Positions 11,174 through 23,007 of a stretch of DNA of 64,000 bases are shown piece after piece; the stretch's first letter is position 1, and the number at the start of each line of letters is the position of its first letter. The notes under the pieces were generated by a model that saw nothing but the letters and a program-made list of their open reading frames with translations, ran no database searches and was not told the DNA's origin. Origin of the DNA: Phialocephala subalpina (lineage: Eukaryota > Ascomycota > Leotiomycetes > Helotiales > Mollisiaceae). Location of the stretch: positions 62,001 through 126,000 of the forward strand of contig FJOG01000011.1 in the NCBI GenBank assembly GCA_900073065.1. Direction: 5' to 3'. The translations under genes and the position numbers were made by a program.

Positions 11174-12476
11174 TTGCTTTTCTGCTGCTCCTTTTACGAT
11201 TGTGAGCTATGCGGCAAGAGCCAATTCGAGGTCAAGGCTGACTTCTCATCCAGTATATTCTAGAGAGCTTTTGCTCGCCTAATGTCTACGATTTGACGAT
11301 GTCACGAATGGTCTGCTACCTCAGCTCTTTTTCCGGGTTTGCTTTTGGGTCTGATAATAGATTTTCTGCTTTTCCTTTTGCAGCGAAATAGCAGGAGTCA
11401 GGCAGATTCTTGAGCAGACATAACATAATTCTCTGCTACAAAGAACACGGGTATCGGGATTTCAGTTACCTTTCTTCTCTTCCAATTACTATAAGCATCG
11501 GGATTTCCAGCATAGAATTTGTTCTGGGGAGTGATCATGTTGCTGTGGCATTTCCTCAGTTGCTTACGTTTTGGGGTTCGTATTCCAACCAATGTTCAGC
11601 TCTATATGTATTATTAAGATTTCCAAACTCTGTCAAAGTCTAGAATATACAATAATAGTCACGCCTCGTTAATAGATGCCTCTATTGGCTTTGCGAACGG
11701 GCATAAGAATGGCCGGCTTTACTGTGTCGCGTGCAGGGCGTGCCCCGGTGCGTGGGGAGATCCTTCCACCACCATCTTACCTCCACTACCTCACATATTC
11801 CCGTAGACCCCCAAAAAATAATCTTGCTTCTGCCATACACACTTCTTCCAACGACATTTGACATTTCACAAGGGAAGATCATTAACTGCTTGGTAATGGT
11901 GCAGCCTCGGCGACAAGGTTGGAGATACTCGGTAAGGCTAGAGGATTAAGGAGCAAGCCACTTACAGGGCTCTAGAGCCTCTCAGAGCCTGACACAGAAT
12001 CCCAAGAACCGTGGCTTGACACGCTCTTTGTTAATGGTCAGGTAGAGACGGAAAGGGACGGTTACTTCAGTGATAGTCACGGAAATAGATCTTGATCCCG
12101 TCCAAAATAGGTCTTGAAGATCAACATGCATGGCATTAGGATCGATGGATGACTCTTGAGAAGAGGAGGATGTTCAAGTCACCAGACGTCCCATGCAGTT
12201 TGTCTTAGCGATACCAGTACTACCGAAGGAGGGAGCTCGAGAAAGGGGAGTAGCTGGCCCCACTTCTCTATTGTACTAGCGCAAACTTAAAATACACTCG
12301 CGACTGCATCGCCAAAATTAACCTTAGGGATACGCAAGTTGCGAAAAGCGGAGCTGCAACAATCCATTGAACGATCAGAGCATCAGGATTCCGAGGGACA
12401 ATTCGCCTGACCTACCTGACACCCGACAGCGACAAGCAAACATTCTTTGTCCAGGGCCTGGGATGAATAATTGGTG
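11174..12476. other. 1.3-kb intergenic region, no gene recognised
   Basis: No convincing coding frame on either strand. It presumably holds the bZIP 3' end and the IES1 promoter. Confidence 0.45.
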
Positions 12477-14649
12477 ATGTCGGACATTGAAGGCGGCTCT
12501 ACGATCGCAGCTTCCGATCGATCCTCACCAACTCGAGCCGACCAGGACCCAAGAACCTCCTTACAACACGTCCTCGAAGAACCTGTACCTCGAAAGAACA
12601 CCCCATCAGGACCGCGACGGAAGCGCGAAATAATGGAAGACGACGAGATGAGAACACCTGGTGGGATGGCCACAGAAGCTCCTGCCAAACCCAGCACGGC
12701 GCGGAAACGGAAAGAACCAGCACAGGGCGCGAACAATCCTGCGTATGCGAACAAAGTCAAGCATCTCAAGAAGGATGACGGAGAGCCGCTATGGAGAAGG
12801 GATATCCAGTATGACTTTCTCAAGGATGTTTTCGACAATAGCCAGAGAGTGTTCACCAACAGTTACGAGCCGGACAAGCCACAGCAGAGCTTTGCTGACC
12901 TTTACATCGATACTATGGCTAGAAGTAGCAAGACGAGCAAGATCTTGCGGGACAAGCTCCTGACGGAGCACGAGCCTGCGAAGAACATGGCTATGGTCTG
13001 TCTGCTGGTCAACTTGGGTCGCATGAACACCACATTGAACTGTACGTGCTGACGGCCTGTCCCATGGAATATGCTAATGCATCATAGTCTTCCCGGAAAT
13101 GCGAGCTCAGCTTCGAACGTATCATGCTATTCCCTCACTGCAAGCGCATCAAGATCCGAATTCATACAAGCAACTCCAAGATGCTCCCCGGCTGAAGTCG
13201 ATTCTGAAAGGAGCATCTGAGGATCGACCCGAGCCGAACTCTCTCGACAAGATCAAGTCGCGCGATGTCCCACGAACAAATCCTGTCAATCTGATTTTCG
13301 TCCTTGCTCAATACGCACCCAAGGTCACAGAATTACATTTTCCACGGAGCAACGATTTCTACGACCTCATTATGGCGGAGAATTTGTCTAGCGCTTCAAG
13401 AGCTAGGGCATTTCTGTGGTTGATGTGGTTTTACTTGGAGTCTGATTTTACTGAGGAAGGCGCTGAGGAGAACCCATTCGGAGCCGGCATTGACTACAAC
13501 ACAGATGTCAGAAATCAAGGAGTTCCTAGGTTTGATATCCTGTCCGAGGAAGAGCAAGCTGCAGAGAACGTGGATACCCAAGAAGAGAAGGAGTATGGGT
13601 ACGCCAAGATGAGAGAGAGGAAGAGAATCATCGAAGCCGACCAAATCGCCTTCCAGGCTGAACATGGCCCGCCAAAACGAGGACCGAAACCAAAACTACA
13701 CCTCCCCCCAGATGACGGCGGACCAAGCCCAGCTACCCTACTTGGCCGAATCAGACCGAAATACGAAGACATGGGTGGAACTCCTGCTAACGTTCTTAAT
13801 CGCATTCGACCTAAGTATGAATCTGATCTAGACAGCAACCGCTCGACTCCTCCGCCTCGAAGCCTTGGTGGCATGCGAATTCCAGTCAATTCGGCACCCA
13901 AAGGTCGTGGCAATCCCTTGCTTAAGCAAATCATGGAAGGATCGTCTCCTGTAGCTCATGGAGAACCTATCATGCGACGCTCTCGACCTCTCACTGCACA
14001 TCAAATTGCCGTTGAGCGGAACAGAAACCAACGTGTTGATTATATTTTGAGTCGTGGCCTCCGAAAGAAGCATCACCAAGCGAAGAAGCAACGAAGACAG
14101 GATGGGGCGTTCTGGCGTGCTTGGCAGAGAAGCGAGAAGATGGCGGATCCCTTCGAAGATAGCGAGGATGAAGATAACATAATGCGAGATCCGCTGCACT
14201 TCCGAGAACGTGGCTTTGGTGGCCTTGTGCAACTCGAAACCGAAGATGATGACTTTGGTGAGGAACTGGCAGCGTACGCTGCAGCATTCCGCCGCATGGG
14301 CAGAAGACTTGATCGATGGGACAGTCAGAAGGATAAAAATCTGGGTGTGATGGGGACGAATAGAGTAGCACAGAAGCCCGACGTATCCAATGGCCACGAA
14401 GCCGGGAAGGATAACGATGAGACCGAGGACGAGCAACCAAGAGAACAAGTTCAGCAGCGAGGAACCAACGGAGATACCCGTATGGAGGACGAAGAGGACT
14501 TGGACGACATGGAAAAGGAGATCTTGGGCCTCGGTAGTGAAGCAGAGGGAGATGCCGAAGAAGATCTGGACGATGTCGAAAAAGCATTGCTCGGTCTCCA
14601 AGGGGATGAGACGGAGGAAGATGATAGCGATGGGATGGATGTTGACTAG
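12477..14649 (+). CDS. IES1: INO80 chromatin-remodelling complex subunit Ies1
   Basis: Two exons, 12477..13041 and 13088..14649, 708 residues. The 46-bp intron (GTACGT ... TGCTAATGC ... CATAG) splits Phe in TTLNFFPEM. The conserved part spans roughly residues 105-360: LKKDDGEPLWRRDIQYDFL, then FADLYIDTMARSSKTSK, NPVNLIFVLAQYAPKV and ARAFLWLMWFYLESDF, as in Ino eighty subunit 1. This subunit is known from fungal INO80, a nuclear ATP-dependent nucleosome remodeller. The C-terminal half is charged and largely disordered, with two RIRPKYE copies and two copies of EEDLDD.EK..LGL at the acidic end. ATG 12477 is the first in frame. A long antisense open frame here is a shadow. Confidence 0.88.
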
Positions 14650-16008
14650 TGTGCTATTATTAAAGCGTGGCTCTGGTATTGGGTAAGCATGGCGTTCAGA
14701 TCTGGCGTTGGGTTTGCATTCTGGCCCACACGATGGCTTTGTACACTACCATATTTGGGTTTTGGAGCAAGTGCCGAATGAAATATTGTAGCCCTTTCAA
14801 GCAATTAAACAAATCCATTATGATTATCTGCCTTGGCATTCTGAGAGATAGATACATAACATAGAGTCTTTTACTTGAGACTTTGGTATTTCTGTGCCAG
14901 GAACAAGGTGCTCCCTTGCTCTAAACTGTCTCAATGTCCCATCACTGTTGGGAATTAAAGTTATTGTACTTCAGGTGAGTGTCTCCCTCAACTTAGATAT
15001 ACTTTGTCGCTGACTACTTCATCTTGAATCCTGAACAAGGCAACTTCAAAAGTCTATCGAGCGGCTGGGCTTTCGACAATTGGGATCCTCAATGTCCATC
15101 CTGGACGCCGGACTTTGAACCCGCTTGTTCATGGCTTTCGTCTCATTCACCACAAGTTTTCACGGCCTTGTTCCTATTGTGCTAAGCCTGCTCGTCTAGT
15201 AGCTCGGCAACTCCCTTCTACGTCTTCCTTTACCACAAGTTATTACAGCCTTGTTCCTATTGCACTAAGCCCGCTCGCCTCGTACATCGGTAGACTCTTT
15301 CCACGTCTTCCCTCACCACAAGATGCTACAGCCGCACTCCTATTTGCGCTACGGCCCGTCCGTTGCGTAGCTCGGCACATTCTTTCTACGTCTTCCTTCG
15401 ATCTTGACTTCAATCATTTGCAAGATCACAACATTGACAACTTCTTTCCACATTCCAATCTCGCTTCTTCTGACGACATTGCGAGCTCACTATTGGAGCT
15501 GAAGTACGTTGATCCTCCGCTTTACAATATCCAGCGGCGCACCTTTGACTCCGGCACTCCTTTTCGATTACAACGTCTTCCTCTATCTTGCATGACGGCT
15601 GGATCTCCTTGAACTGCACTACACCTCCGATACCTCTCCGACGCGTCGAGACATGTTTGTCTGCTTTGCATTGCATTGAAAGCTCATTATCATCGAATCC
15701 AAGGTTCCAGTCTTGACTTTCCCTCCTCTTTGTAAAGCGCTCCGGCATCAACATCGACTCCGACACTCCTCCGACCTAACGAAAACAATATCACCCTCTG
15801 CTTTTCATCTGGCTCTGGCGCCACCCTCGACTCCCATACCCCTCCGACATAGGGGCTAATTTTCTCAGTACATAGCACCCTCGTACTTGCCACCCCACCA
15901 GACACACACATCAGGACCCTCGCCCCACCTCTAGAACATCTACATCTTGTTCATCTACCGCACCTATGATCTCAAGCCGCGCATAAGCAGCATTCGCTAA
16001 ATAGCAAC
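14650..16008. other. Intergenic and leader region with tandem repeat
   Basis: No protein-coding gene is supported. It contains the 83-bp tandem repeat described separately, followed by pyrimidine-rich DNA up to the ATG at 16009, which may be promoter and 5' leader. Confidence 0.45.
15149..15397 (+). repeat. 83-bp tandem repeat, three diverged copies
   Basis: Copies start with ACCACAAG at 15149, 15232 and 15315, exactly 83 bp apart. Each contains a block like GCCTTGTTCCTATTG.GCTAAG and ends in CTACGTCTTCC or CCACGTCTTCC. A period of 83 is not a multiple of three, so coding use is unlikely. It lies 0.6-0.9 kb before the ATG at 16009. Confidence 0.85.
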
Positions 16009-19000
16009 ATGTCTGGCAGCAACCCAAGCATTCATACACATCCTTCCTACGCCATGGAGACTCGTATCCAGGGCAATGCATTCAAAGGCCAAATAGTTCT
16101 CCCGCCGATTCCGACTACTAATGTTCCGAACACACTCAATCGTGAGGCCTTACTGGCTTTGCCGCTCATTGGTATTTGGGTTGGGGTCGATGAGCTTGCG
16201 CCCTCGAAAAATGTATTTGCCATCTATGACCCAGGAAATTGTGGACTCCGATATACCCACGGCGATGGAACAATGATTCCCCCAGAGCAAGTACTCTTTA
16301 GCAACAAGTACAAAGACCCTAGCGCGATAAACAATCGATCACAACGAGTGCACTTTCTGGCCTTGAATACCGCTTCGATGAATCACTATGAGATGATCAA
16401 TAGAGACTCATACACCAGAGAAAATCTTCAGATCCGATATCCTACTACCGACTCAGTCAAAAAGGCCCTTACATACCATGTCGATGCCCCTTCGAATCAC
16501 GACGGTTGTCAGGCACTACAAGATCTTGAAGAAAATGACGATACATCTTTCGACTATGTATCTTCAGCTATCGAGATCTCTTCCGGTCCTCTCTGGGACT
16601 TCAATCCGACATCCTTCCAAGCTTATTCACCCCAAAACCAGGCCAAGACCTTTGAGGCCTTGTATAAGGACTTCCAAAAGAGTTATCAAAGCTCTTTGGA
16701 CTTGATGGGCTTCCAACATGCTACCTTTTGTCTGGCAGGTCTTGTCAAAGCCAACATGGTACCATTTGTGTTAGAAGGACAACATGATCCACGCGTGTTC
16801 AGCGCAGGCCAAATTTCAGCATTCCTTCCTAAGCGACAGCTGCCCTTGAGAACTACGAAAGGCTGGACTGTTGATTGTTTCATCGCACGATGGGACATCT
16901 TCAGAAAGATCTTCGACCCAAGAAAGTTTATTCGGTATCCGAACCCAATTCTATGGCTCGAAGCGGAACTTGACGTCGAAGAGATGCTATCAACAAGAGA
17001 CATCGGGTTTCAATTCACGAAGCCATGGAAAGGCAAGGTCTACAATGTGAATGTCAGATCCGTCCTCGATTGGGACATCTTGAAGTCTTTGAGATGGCAA
17101 ACTCGAGGCGACTCCAATCGTTATCCAAAGCCTTGCCAGTCAAGTGTATGTTGTACATCAGAACTTTTCAACCAGTTTGCTAACAATCGCAGGATCCTCA
17201 GCGTTCACAGCCCAATTCTCTGGCTTCGCAACCAGCTTCGTGGCCCTCGCAACCACCTCGAATGATTCCGGGGGACACCTCAACGATTGAGAAACCTCGT
17301 CGTAGAAAGGAGAGACAGCACCACGATCCGAATGAGTCGAAGTTTGACAGACGAGTGCGTGAGGAGAAAGAGAAGCTTCGAAAGCGTACCGACAAAATCA
17401 AACAATACGAATATCCCGACTACCAACCTACCTCTGATGGACTATCATACCAAGGACCAGTGCACCCTCAGTCGGATAATAGCAGAAGAGTGCGCGGGTC
17501 ACAGAAGCCTCGAAGCCTCTATGAGATTCCTGAATATAAGGGTCCAACTGCAAGTTCAAGCATTGATCAATCCGACCTTTATCAAATGGAGGAGGGCCAG
17601 CCTCTAGCGGATATGACCCAATTGTATTACGGTACGGAGGATATGGGCCATGCTGGACCAAGTAACAGAAAGCGCCCGTATGGAAACGCCTCTTATGAGC
17701 GCCGGGATGAGATGTTTCAGCAACCCGAGTATCAAAATGATGATAGCTACGGCATTTACGAAGATGTCTTTGACGAAGGACACAGTCGCAAGAAATCTCG
17801 CAGCAGAAGACATTCTCACAAAGAGTCGTCTCATCGAAAATCTAAACTGCCGACAATTGACAATTTATTTGCTTCACCGAGACAGAACATGCAGCGAATG
17901 AGAACATCGGAGATGTTGACACTTAAGAAGGAGAAGGCGCAATTCGAGTCTGACTACACTTATGATGGTGACTTTGCTGGTCCCTTTGCTGGTGAATTTG
18001 ATGAAGCGATGGAGACAGGCAGTGATTTCTATGGGAGTTCATCGAGATCAGGTTTCTACCCAACCGTTGGTCCTCAGTAAGTCTTCTCCACTTTGTCAGA
18101 ACCAGCTTAGACTTTTGACTCTTTGGGCTATCTTTCGTGGATGTTCTATTGTGTTTCATGCTGACTTATCATCGCTCGTCTAGATTTGTCCAGAAGCCCA
18201 TCGGACATGCTCGTGCCTTCGAAGAAGCGTGCGATACCTTTGAGCGTGAACACCGAATCGATCCCTCCGATCCGCGTCATCTCTCTACCCTCCAATCCCC
18301 CTCGATCGAGTCTCCAGAAATGCAAAACTCACAGTTTGTTCCGCCTCCTTATGCCTCTGTTCGTGTTGCAGATATGGCGCTTTCGCCTTCCATTGAACAT
18401 GGCCACGAACGCGCTCCGGTTCCTAGCAGATGGCTGGTGGCCTCCATTGAACAAGACGATGACTCGGCTTCCAATTCGGCTATGCAATTGCATCCATCTA
18501 TCGAACAAGACTCTGTTCTGCCGCTACTATCCTCCATCGAGGCCAGAAACGAAGAGAACGATCATAATAAACCCAACAACGCTGTCATGCGCACGGATTT
18601 CTTCGTTGAAGACGACGAAGACGACAGCATTCACGAAGCTGCGGCTGAGGAAGTTATCACCATCCATTTTGACGCTTCACAGTCTGCCGGCCTTCCTGCT
18701 GTTAAGCTAGCCTCTCCCATCAGCTTTGCAAATGGCCCCGCTGCCGCCAATGCTCGTGAGCCTCGCTCAATGGGATTCTATCGAGAGGGTCCACAACGCC
18801 GTCTTCGTGTCTTCGAGCGCTACTCTGATACTGCAAGCATGGACAATGGACCATCAATGGGTGGTGCCGGCCAATCCTTTCGGCGCACTGTCCCAAACAA
18901 CAGATTCACGACAACCAGTAGTGCTAGCGAGCTTCACAGCGGCCAGACTGTTCCCAACGACAGCCTCACAACAGCCAGCAGTACCAATGGCAAGGCCTAC

Positions 19001-19624
19001 ATTCCTATCGAAATGATCACATCAGCAAGTGGGGTTGCCGATTTATTCAGCAGTGAGCCAGTGGGCAGATCTGAGCGTCGTCCATCCAAGAGCAGCCGCC
19101 GCTATTCCAACTCTCGGGCACACCCTGTTCTTATCGATGACTCGCCTTCTCCACCTCGAACCCGTCGCTCTCGCCGTTCTTCGAAGCCTACCAAGCAGCG
19201 TGCTGAAGCTCCTTATACCAATTCATTTGATCTCTTTGGTGAGAGCTCCAGCTTTCATCCTGGTCCTTCAATGAGCGGTGACGTTCGGGCGGTCAACGTT
19301 GACTATGCAGAGGCTGTCATGTCTTTCGCACCATCTGAGGAACCTCGACCATCCCAAGCTTTGAGCCAGGGAGCTGTTGACGATTTGGAGGATATCGAGA
19401 ACCAGCCACCGGAGCCAAAGCAAGAGGAATCTGCTACCCCAGTTGCAGAGGAGCGTGTTCGCGAGGTTACTCCTTATCCTGAGGCCGCCTTGGAAGAGCT
19501 ACATGGAGAGAAATCCGCCAGTCTGTCCCCTGAGGAGGTTGAGGAGCATGGTCATGTCCCTTCCCCGATTCCGGATGCTGAAGCCACCCAAGCTTTGATG
19601 GAAATTACACTAGATGTCGACTGA
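16009..19624 (+). CDS. Conserved-looking large fungal protein of unknown function, probably nuclear
   Basis: Three exons, 16009..17145, 17193..18076 and 18184..19624, 1153 residues. The introns are 47 bp (GTATGT ... TTGCTAAC ... CGCAG) and 107 bp (GTAAGT ... GCTGACTT ... GTCTAG), and both preserve phase. The N-terminal 380 residues look folded (ALPLIGIWVGVDEL, NCGLRYTHGDG, PILWLEAELDVEEM). The middle is basic (EKPRRRKERQ, SRKKSRSRRHSHKESSHRKSK), which suggests a nuclear protein. The C-terminal part is Ser/Pro/acid-rich, includes RTRRSRRSSKPTKQ, and carries five PSIE/ASIE/SSIE repeats around residues 700-790. I do not recognise a family. Splicing and uninterrupted length argue for a real gene. 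Confidence 0.72.
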
Positions 19625-20264
19625 AAGGAACATCGCGTTCCAAGTTTGGTGCATTTGGTCCACGATTCTTCGCCTGGATTTTACGATAACGACTAAATAC
19701 GCGATACGACTTTTGACTGCGATAAGTCGCGACTTCAAAATACAAATTTTCCGTTGTTTCTAATGCTGAATAAGGTGGGAGGATAAAGGCTGGGATGGAT
19801 TCTTACGGGATTTCGTTTCGCTTTCGCCCCAACTTTAGCGCTTTCTCTCATACCATAATAAAAAAAGTGATTTTCATAGATAGCAATGTATTTTATTAAT
19901 GAAAATGGGATTTCCCAAATGATTATATCCACGTAACCCATTTGATATAGGCCCTAAGTTCTGATTCTATAATAGAGATTGCTCCATAGTAATCTCGATT
20001 TATAAGTACCAGAAGATTGTAGAACATTTGAATTACAATTCAATATATTCTTATACTTAAAATTTTATGGATATTCTCCTTTTGCTTACCGATGACCTTC
20101 AGAAACGGAGCTCGAAGCGAGTTTAAGCGAAGCGTGCCCCTTTTTTCGCGGATTCTCGCAGCGGAACTTGTAGCGGAACATTCTTGCAAATGTACCTCCA
20201 TAGCGGGAACATTTTCAAGGTCAAAAGTCCTCACATGAAGTGAATACATGAGCATAGCTTCCAT
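19625..20264. other. Convergent AT-rich intergenic region
   Basis: AT-rich DNA with short GC-rich stretches such as the one near 20100-20170. No gene is seen. It separates the stop codons of two convergent genes. Confidence 0.5.
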
Positions 20265-22214
20265 CTAGAATGAACCCCAGTAATGCTTATCATAATCTCC
20301 CTGAGGCTTCCATAACGGCGCCGGCGTGTAGACCGGAATTGGATCAGTTGCTATTATAAGTCAGCTAAAATCCCTTAAATTCTTCTGCCGTAACTTACTT
20401 CCCCATCCCGTACTAGGAGCAGCCCATGCTGGATCAGGAGGAACAGTCCATCCCGCAGGAGGGGTAGTGATGGTATACGTGCTCGTATACACCGTTGGTG
20501 TTTCTCCGGCTGCCAATATTGGGATCTCGTTGGTCCCGTACGAATCATCGCCAGTGCCGTAGATGTTGCTGATTTGATTTTTAACGTAATCACTGGATTC
20601 AGTCCAGACTGTGAAGTCTTCTACGGTGATGTTTTCGGCTGGGATGAGATCGCTGGCGAACATGTACAGGGCAGGTCGAAGTGTGCCGTCCGCGATGCCG
20701 CCTGGAATTGTCAGCATTGGTTCCTGGAAGCGAGAGCTTGATTGAAGGTGAGAGGTAGAGAAATGAAGGTGCTGCATACTGCCCGCAGTTCCTGGAGGTA
20801 TTCCATCAATGATCGAACCTTCATTACAGATGGCCGTCAGAGGATTTCAAGCGTGGCAAAGAGGAGTAGAAGAAGGGGTAAAATACCTGAGAAATTCCTG
20901 AACGTGATGTTGCTGAGAGCCACCGCACCAGTATCTGGAGTGAAGGTCTGCTGCCAGTATTGGTTCAGATTGAGGCCATACAGACAGGCTTTCGAGCGGA
21001 AATTCTCCCAAGTCACGTTGGTCACATATCCCGAGCCACCTGGATAGGTCTTGATGAACACTATCTCACTAGCTGCCAGGACAGAAATGTTTCTCGCATG
21101 CTATTCAATGTCAATCTTTCCATTTTTTTGTTGGATTGCAAGGATGTACTCACGATGTTTGAGATCTCAGCAGAAACGTTCAAGCTACCGATGGAGATCC
21201 CTGACCCTACTCGGTTGCACACCTGATTCTCCACCAAAGCATGATGAGAGGGGCTCTTCACTGAGACGCATTCATCTCGGTTGGTAACCTCATTGTCGTG
21301 AACGTGGTAGTTGGTTCCTATAGCATCGATTCCATCGTAGGAGCCCAAGTTGGCTCCTCGGATCGTCAAATGGTACACTTCGGTGTTCTCTGCGAAGTCA
21401 AAAACGAAGTGAAACTTGGGACTGTCTACCAGGATCAGGTCATGAACCGTGGTATTGATAGGGGAGATCAATCGTAGCATGCGGGGTCGGTTGGTGCTGT
21501 GAAAGAACAGTTAGCACCTCTTCACTAGCCAATGAAGTCAGAATGTCCCAGGCCAGAGACTTTGATGTACAAAATCTCCGAGTCGAGAGGAAAGTGGAGA
21601 GGTGCATTTTAGCCTTTCAATACTCACTTTCCAGACAGACGGTAAAGGTAACCCTGACCCTGGATGGCTCCAAGACCATTCTCCGAATATAACTCAAAGT
21701 CAACAGCTACTAATGTCGGCGATTTTCTTAAGGCTCCAGGTACTGCGGACTTACCATTGACGATCACAATCAGATTTTGCAAAAACTTCCCATCCCCCTC
21801 CCCATTAATCGTACTGTTTAACGGTTCAACCCCCGCATAGCCCTGAAGTATCAAGTCCCTCTTGACCGTATAGGCAGTTGAAGTGTTCCCAATGTACTCA
21901 GCAGTGATCAAGCCATCGAGTTGAAAGGCCCAATTCGTGCCATTGCTGAGAACGATGCTTTGCTTCAGCAGGTAGCTGCCAGGTGGGACAATGAGTCGAC
22001 TTTTGGGGTGATGCAGAACACATTCTTCGAATGCACGAGTTATGGCCGGGGCAACGTCGGTTCTGTTATTCGCTACACCACCGTAGTAGAGGATGTTGCA
22101 TTCGTGGGTTTTCTCGTGGAGGGGAGTGGTGACTCCGACTGGGCCTGTGAGTTGAGTGAATGACAGGGTAGCCAGGTGGAGGACAGCCACCAACGAAGTG
22201 GTAAAGGAGACCAT
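20265..22214 (-). CDS. Secreted rhamnogalacturonan hydrolase, GH28
   Basis: Seven exons, complement of 22214..21755, 21709..21628, 21496..21154, 21100..20887, 20818..20780, 20701..20399 and 20350..20265, 508 residues. The protein begins with a signal peptide (MVSFTTSLVAVLHLATLSFT), then QLTGPVG and CNILYYGGVANNRTDV, closely matching fungal rhamnogalacturonases of family GH28. The parallel beta-helix core includes GAIQGQGYLYR, DLILVDSPKFHF, DGIDAIGTNYHVHDNEV, NRDECVSVKSP and GSGISIGSLN; NRDEC replaces the NTDD of polygalacturonases, as is usual in this subfamily. The enzyme cleaves the GalA-Rha backbone of pectin outside the cell. A Pro-rich tail ends in HYWGSF. An upstream ATG at 22277 would hide the signal peptide, so 22214 is preferred. 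Confidence 0.9.
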
Positions 22215-23007
22215 GGCGAGGTGACTTCGAAGGGAGACACAACGAATGGCTGTAGCAGTGTGGCAGCCAAGATCCAATGGATCACTGCCAACTTATATCT
22301 TGTTTTTTTGTACCTTACATCTACAGTCAATTGAGAAGGATTCGGATGATACCATATGCAGTGACCCTCCTCCTACGAGCAGCACTTGCTGATCCTCGAA
22401 GAACTTGGCAATTTCCCACCAACCAAAGGCATTTACAAATCATTTTTGACATATCAAAAGATATACCTCCAAATATCCACTGTTTGCATATTAACTCTCG
22501 GAGTAGACACTTCAAGCAGAAGTCGAAATAAGCTGTATGGCTGAGGCTAAGGCAAGGGCCCGATTACGCCTTCATGCAAGTCGATAGCGAAATAGACGTC
22601 AGTCACGTGCGAAGGGAGATGGAGCACGAAATTCATTTGGCGCACCAGTTACGAGCTTGAAGCGTGGGATTCTAGTAATGTTGCATCCCTTCAATTTGGC
22701 GTGGGGGTCAAGATTTGGAGGACGTGTATCTGACGATGAGAAAAACAAGAGAAGTGAGAGGGTGGTAAGGGAGTTTTTCGTGATAAAAATAAATGGGCTG
22801 AGCTGCAATTGTGAAAGATTGAAGAGTATCAATCCTGTGTCAAGTTCTGACAAAAATCCCATTCTGGGTTTGTCGCTGCCAAGTTGGGAAAGAAAGGAGG
22901 CACAAGCGCCTCGCTAAACAATTTACCTCCTCCCACTTCATCAAACAGGACCAAGGTACGTATCGTTTTTGCAGAGTTGAATCACCTTCAAACCCAACTG
23001 CACTCAT
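22215..23007. other. Intergenic region with short inverted repeat
   Basis: No gene is supported. It includes the promoter of the GH28 gene. At 22897..22912 the sequence GAGGCACAAGCGCCTC forms a short inverted repeat and starts with the GAGGCACAAGC motif that recurs elsewhere in the window. Confidence 0.5.

Noticed and set aside
13828..14601. 257-codon minus-strand open frame
   Set aside because: It lies wholly inside IES1 on the other strand, and its hydrophobic composition is the complement of the acidic and Lys-rich IES1 coding.
15115..15612. 165-codon plus-strand open frame
   Set aside because: It runs through the 83-bp tandem repeat, whose period is not a codon multiple, so repeat copies would be read in different frames.
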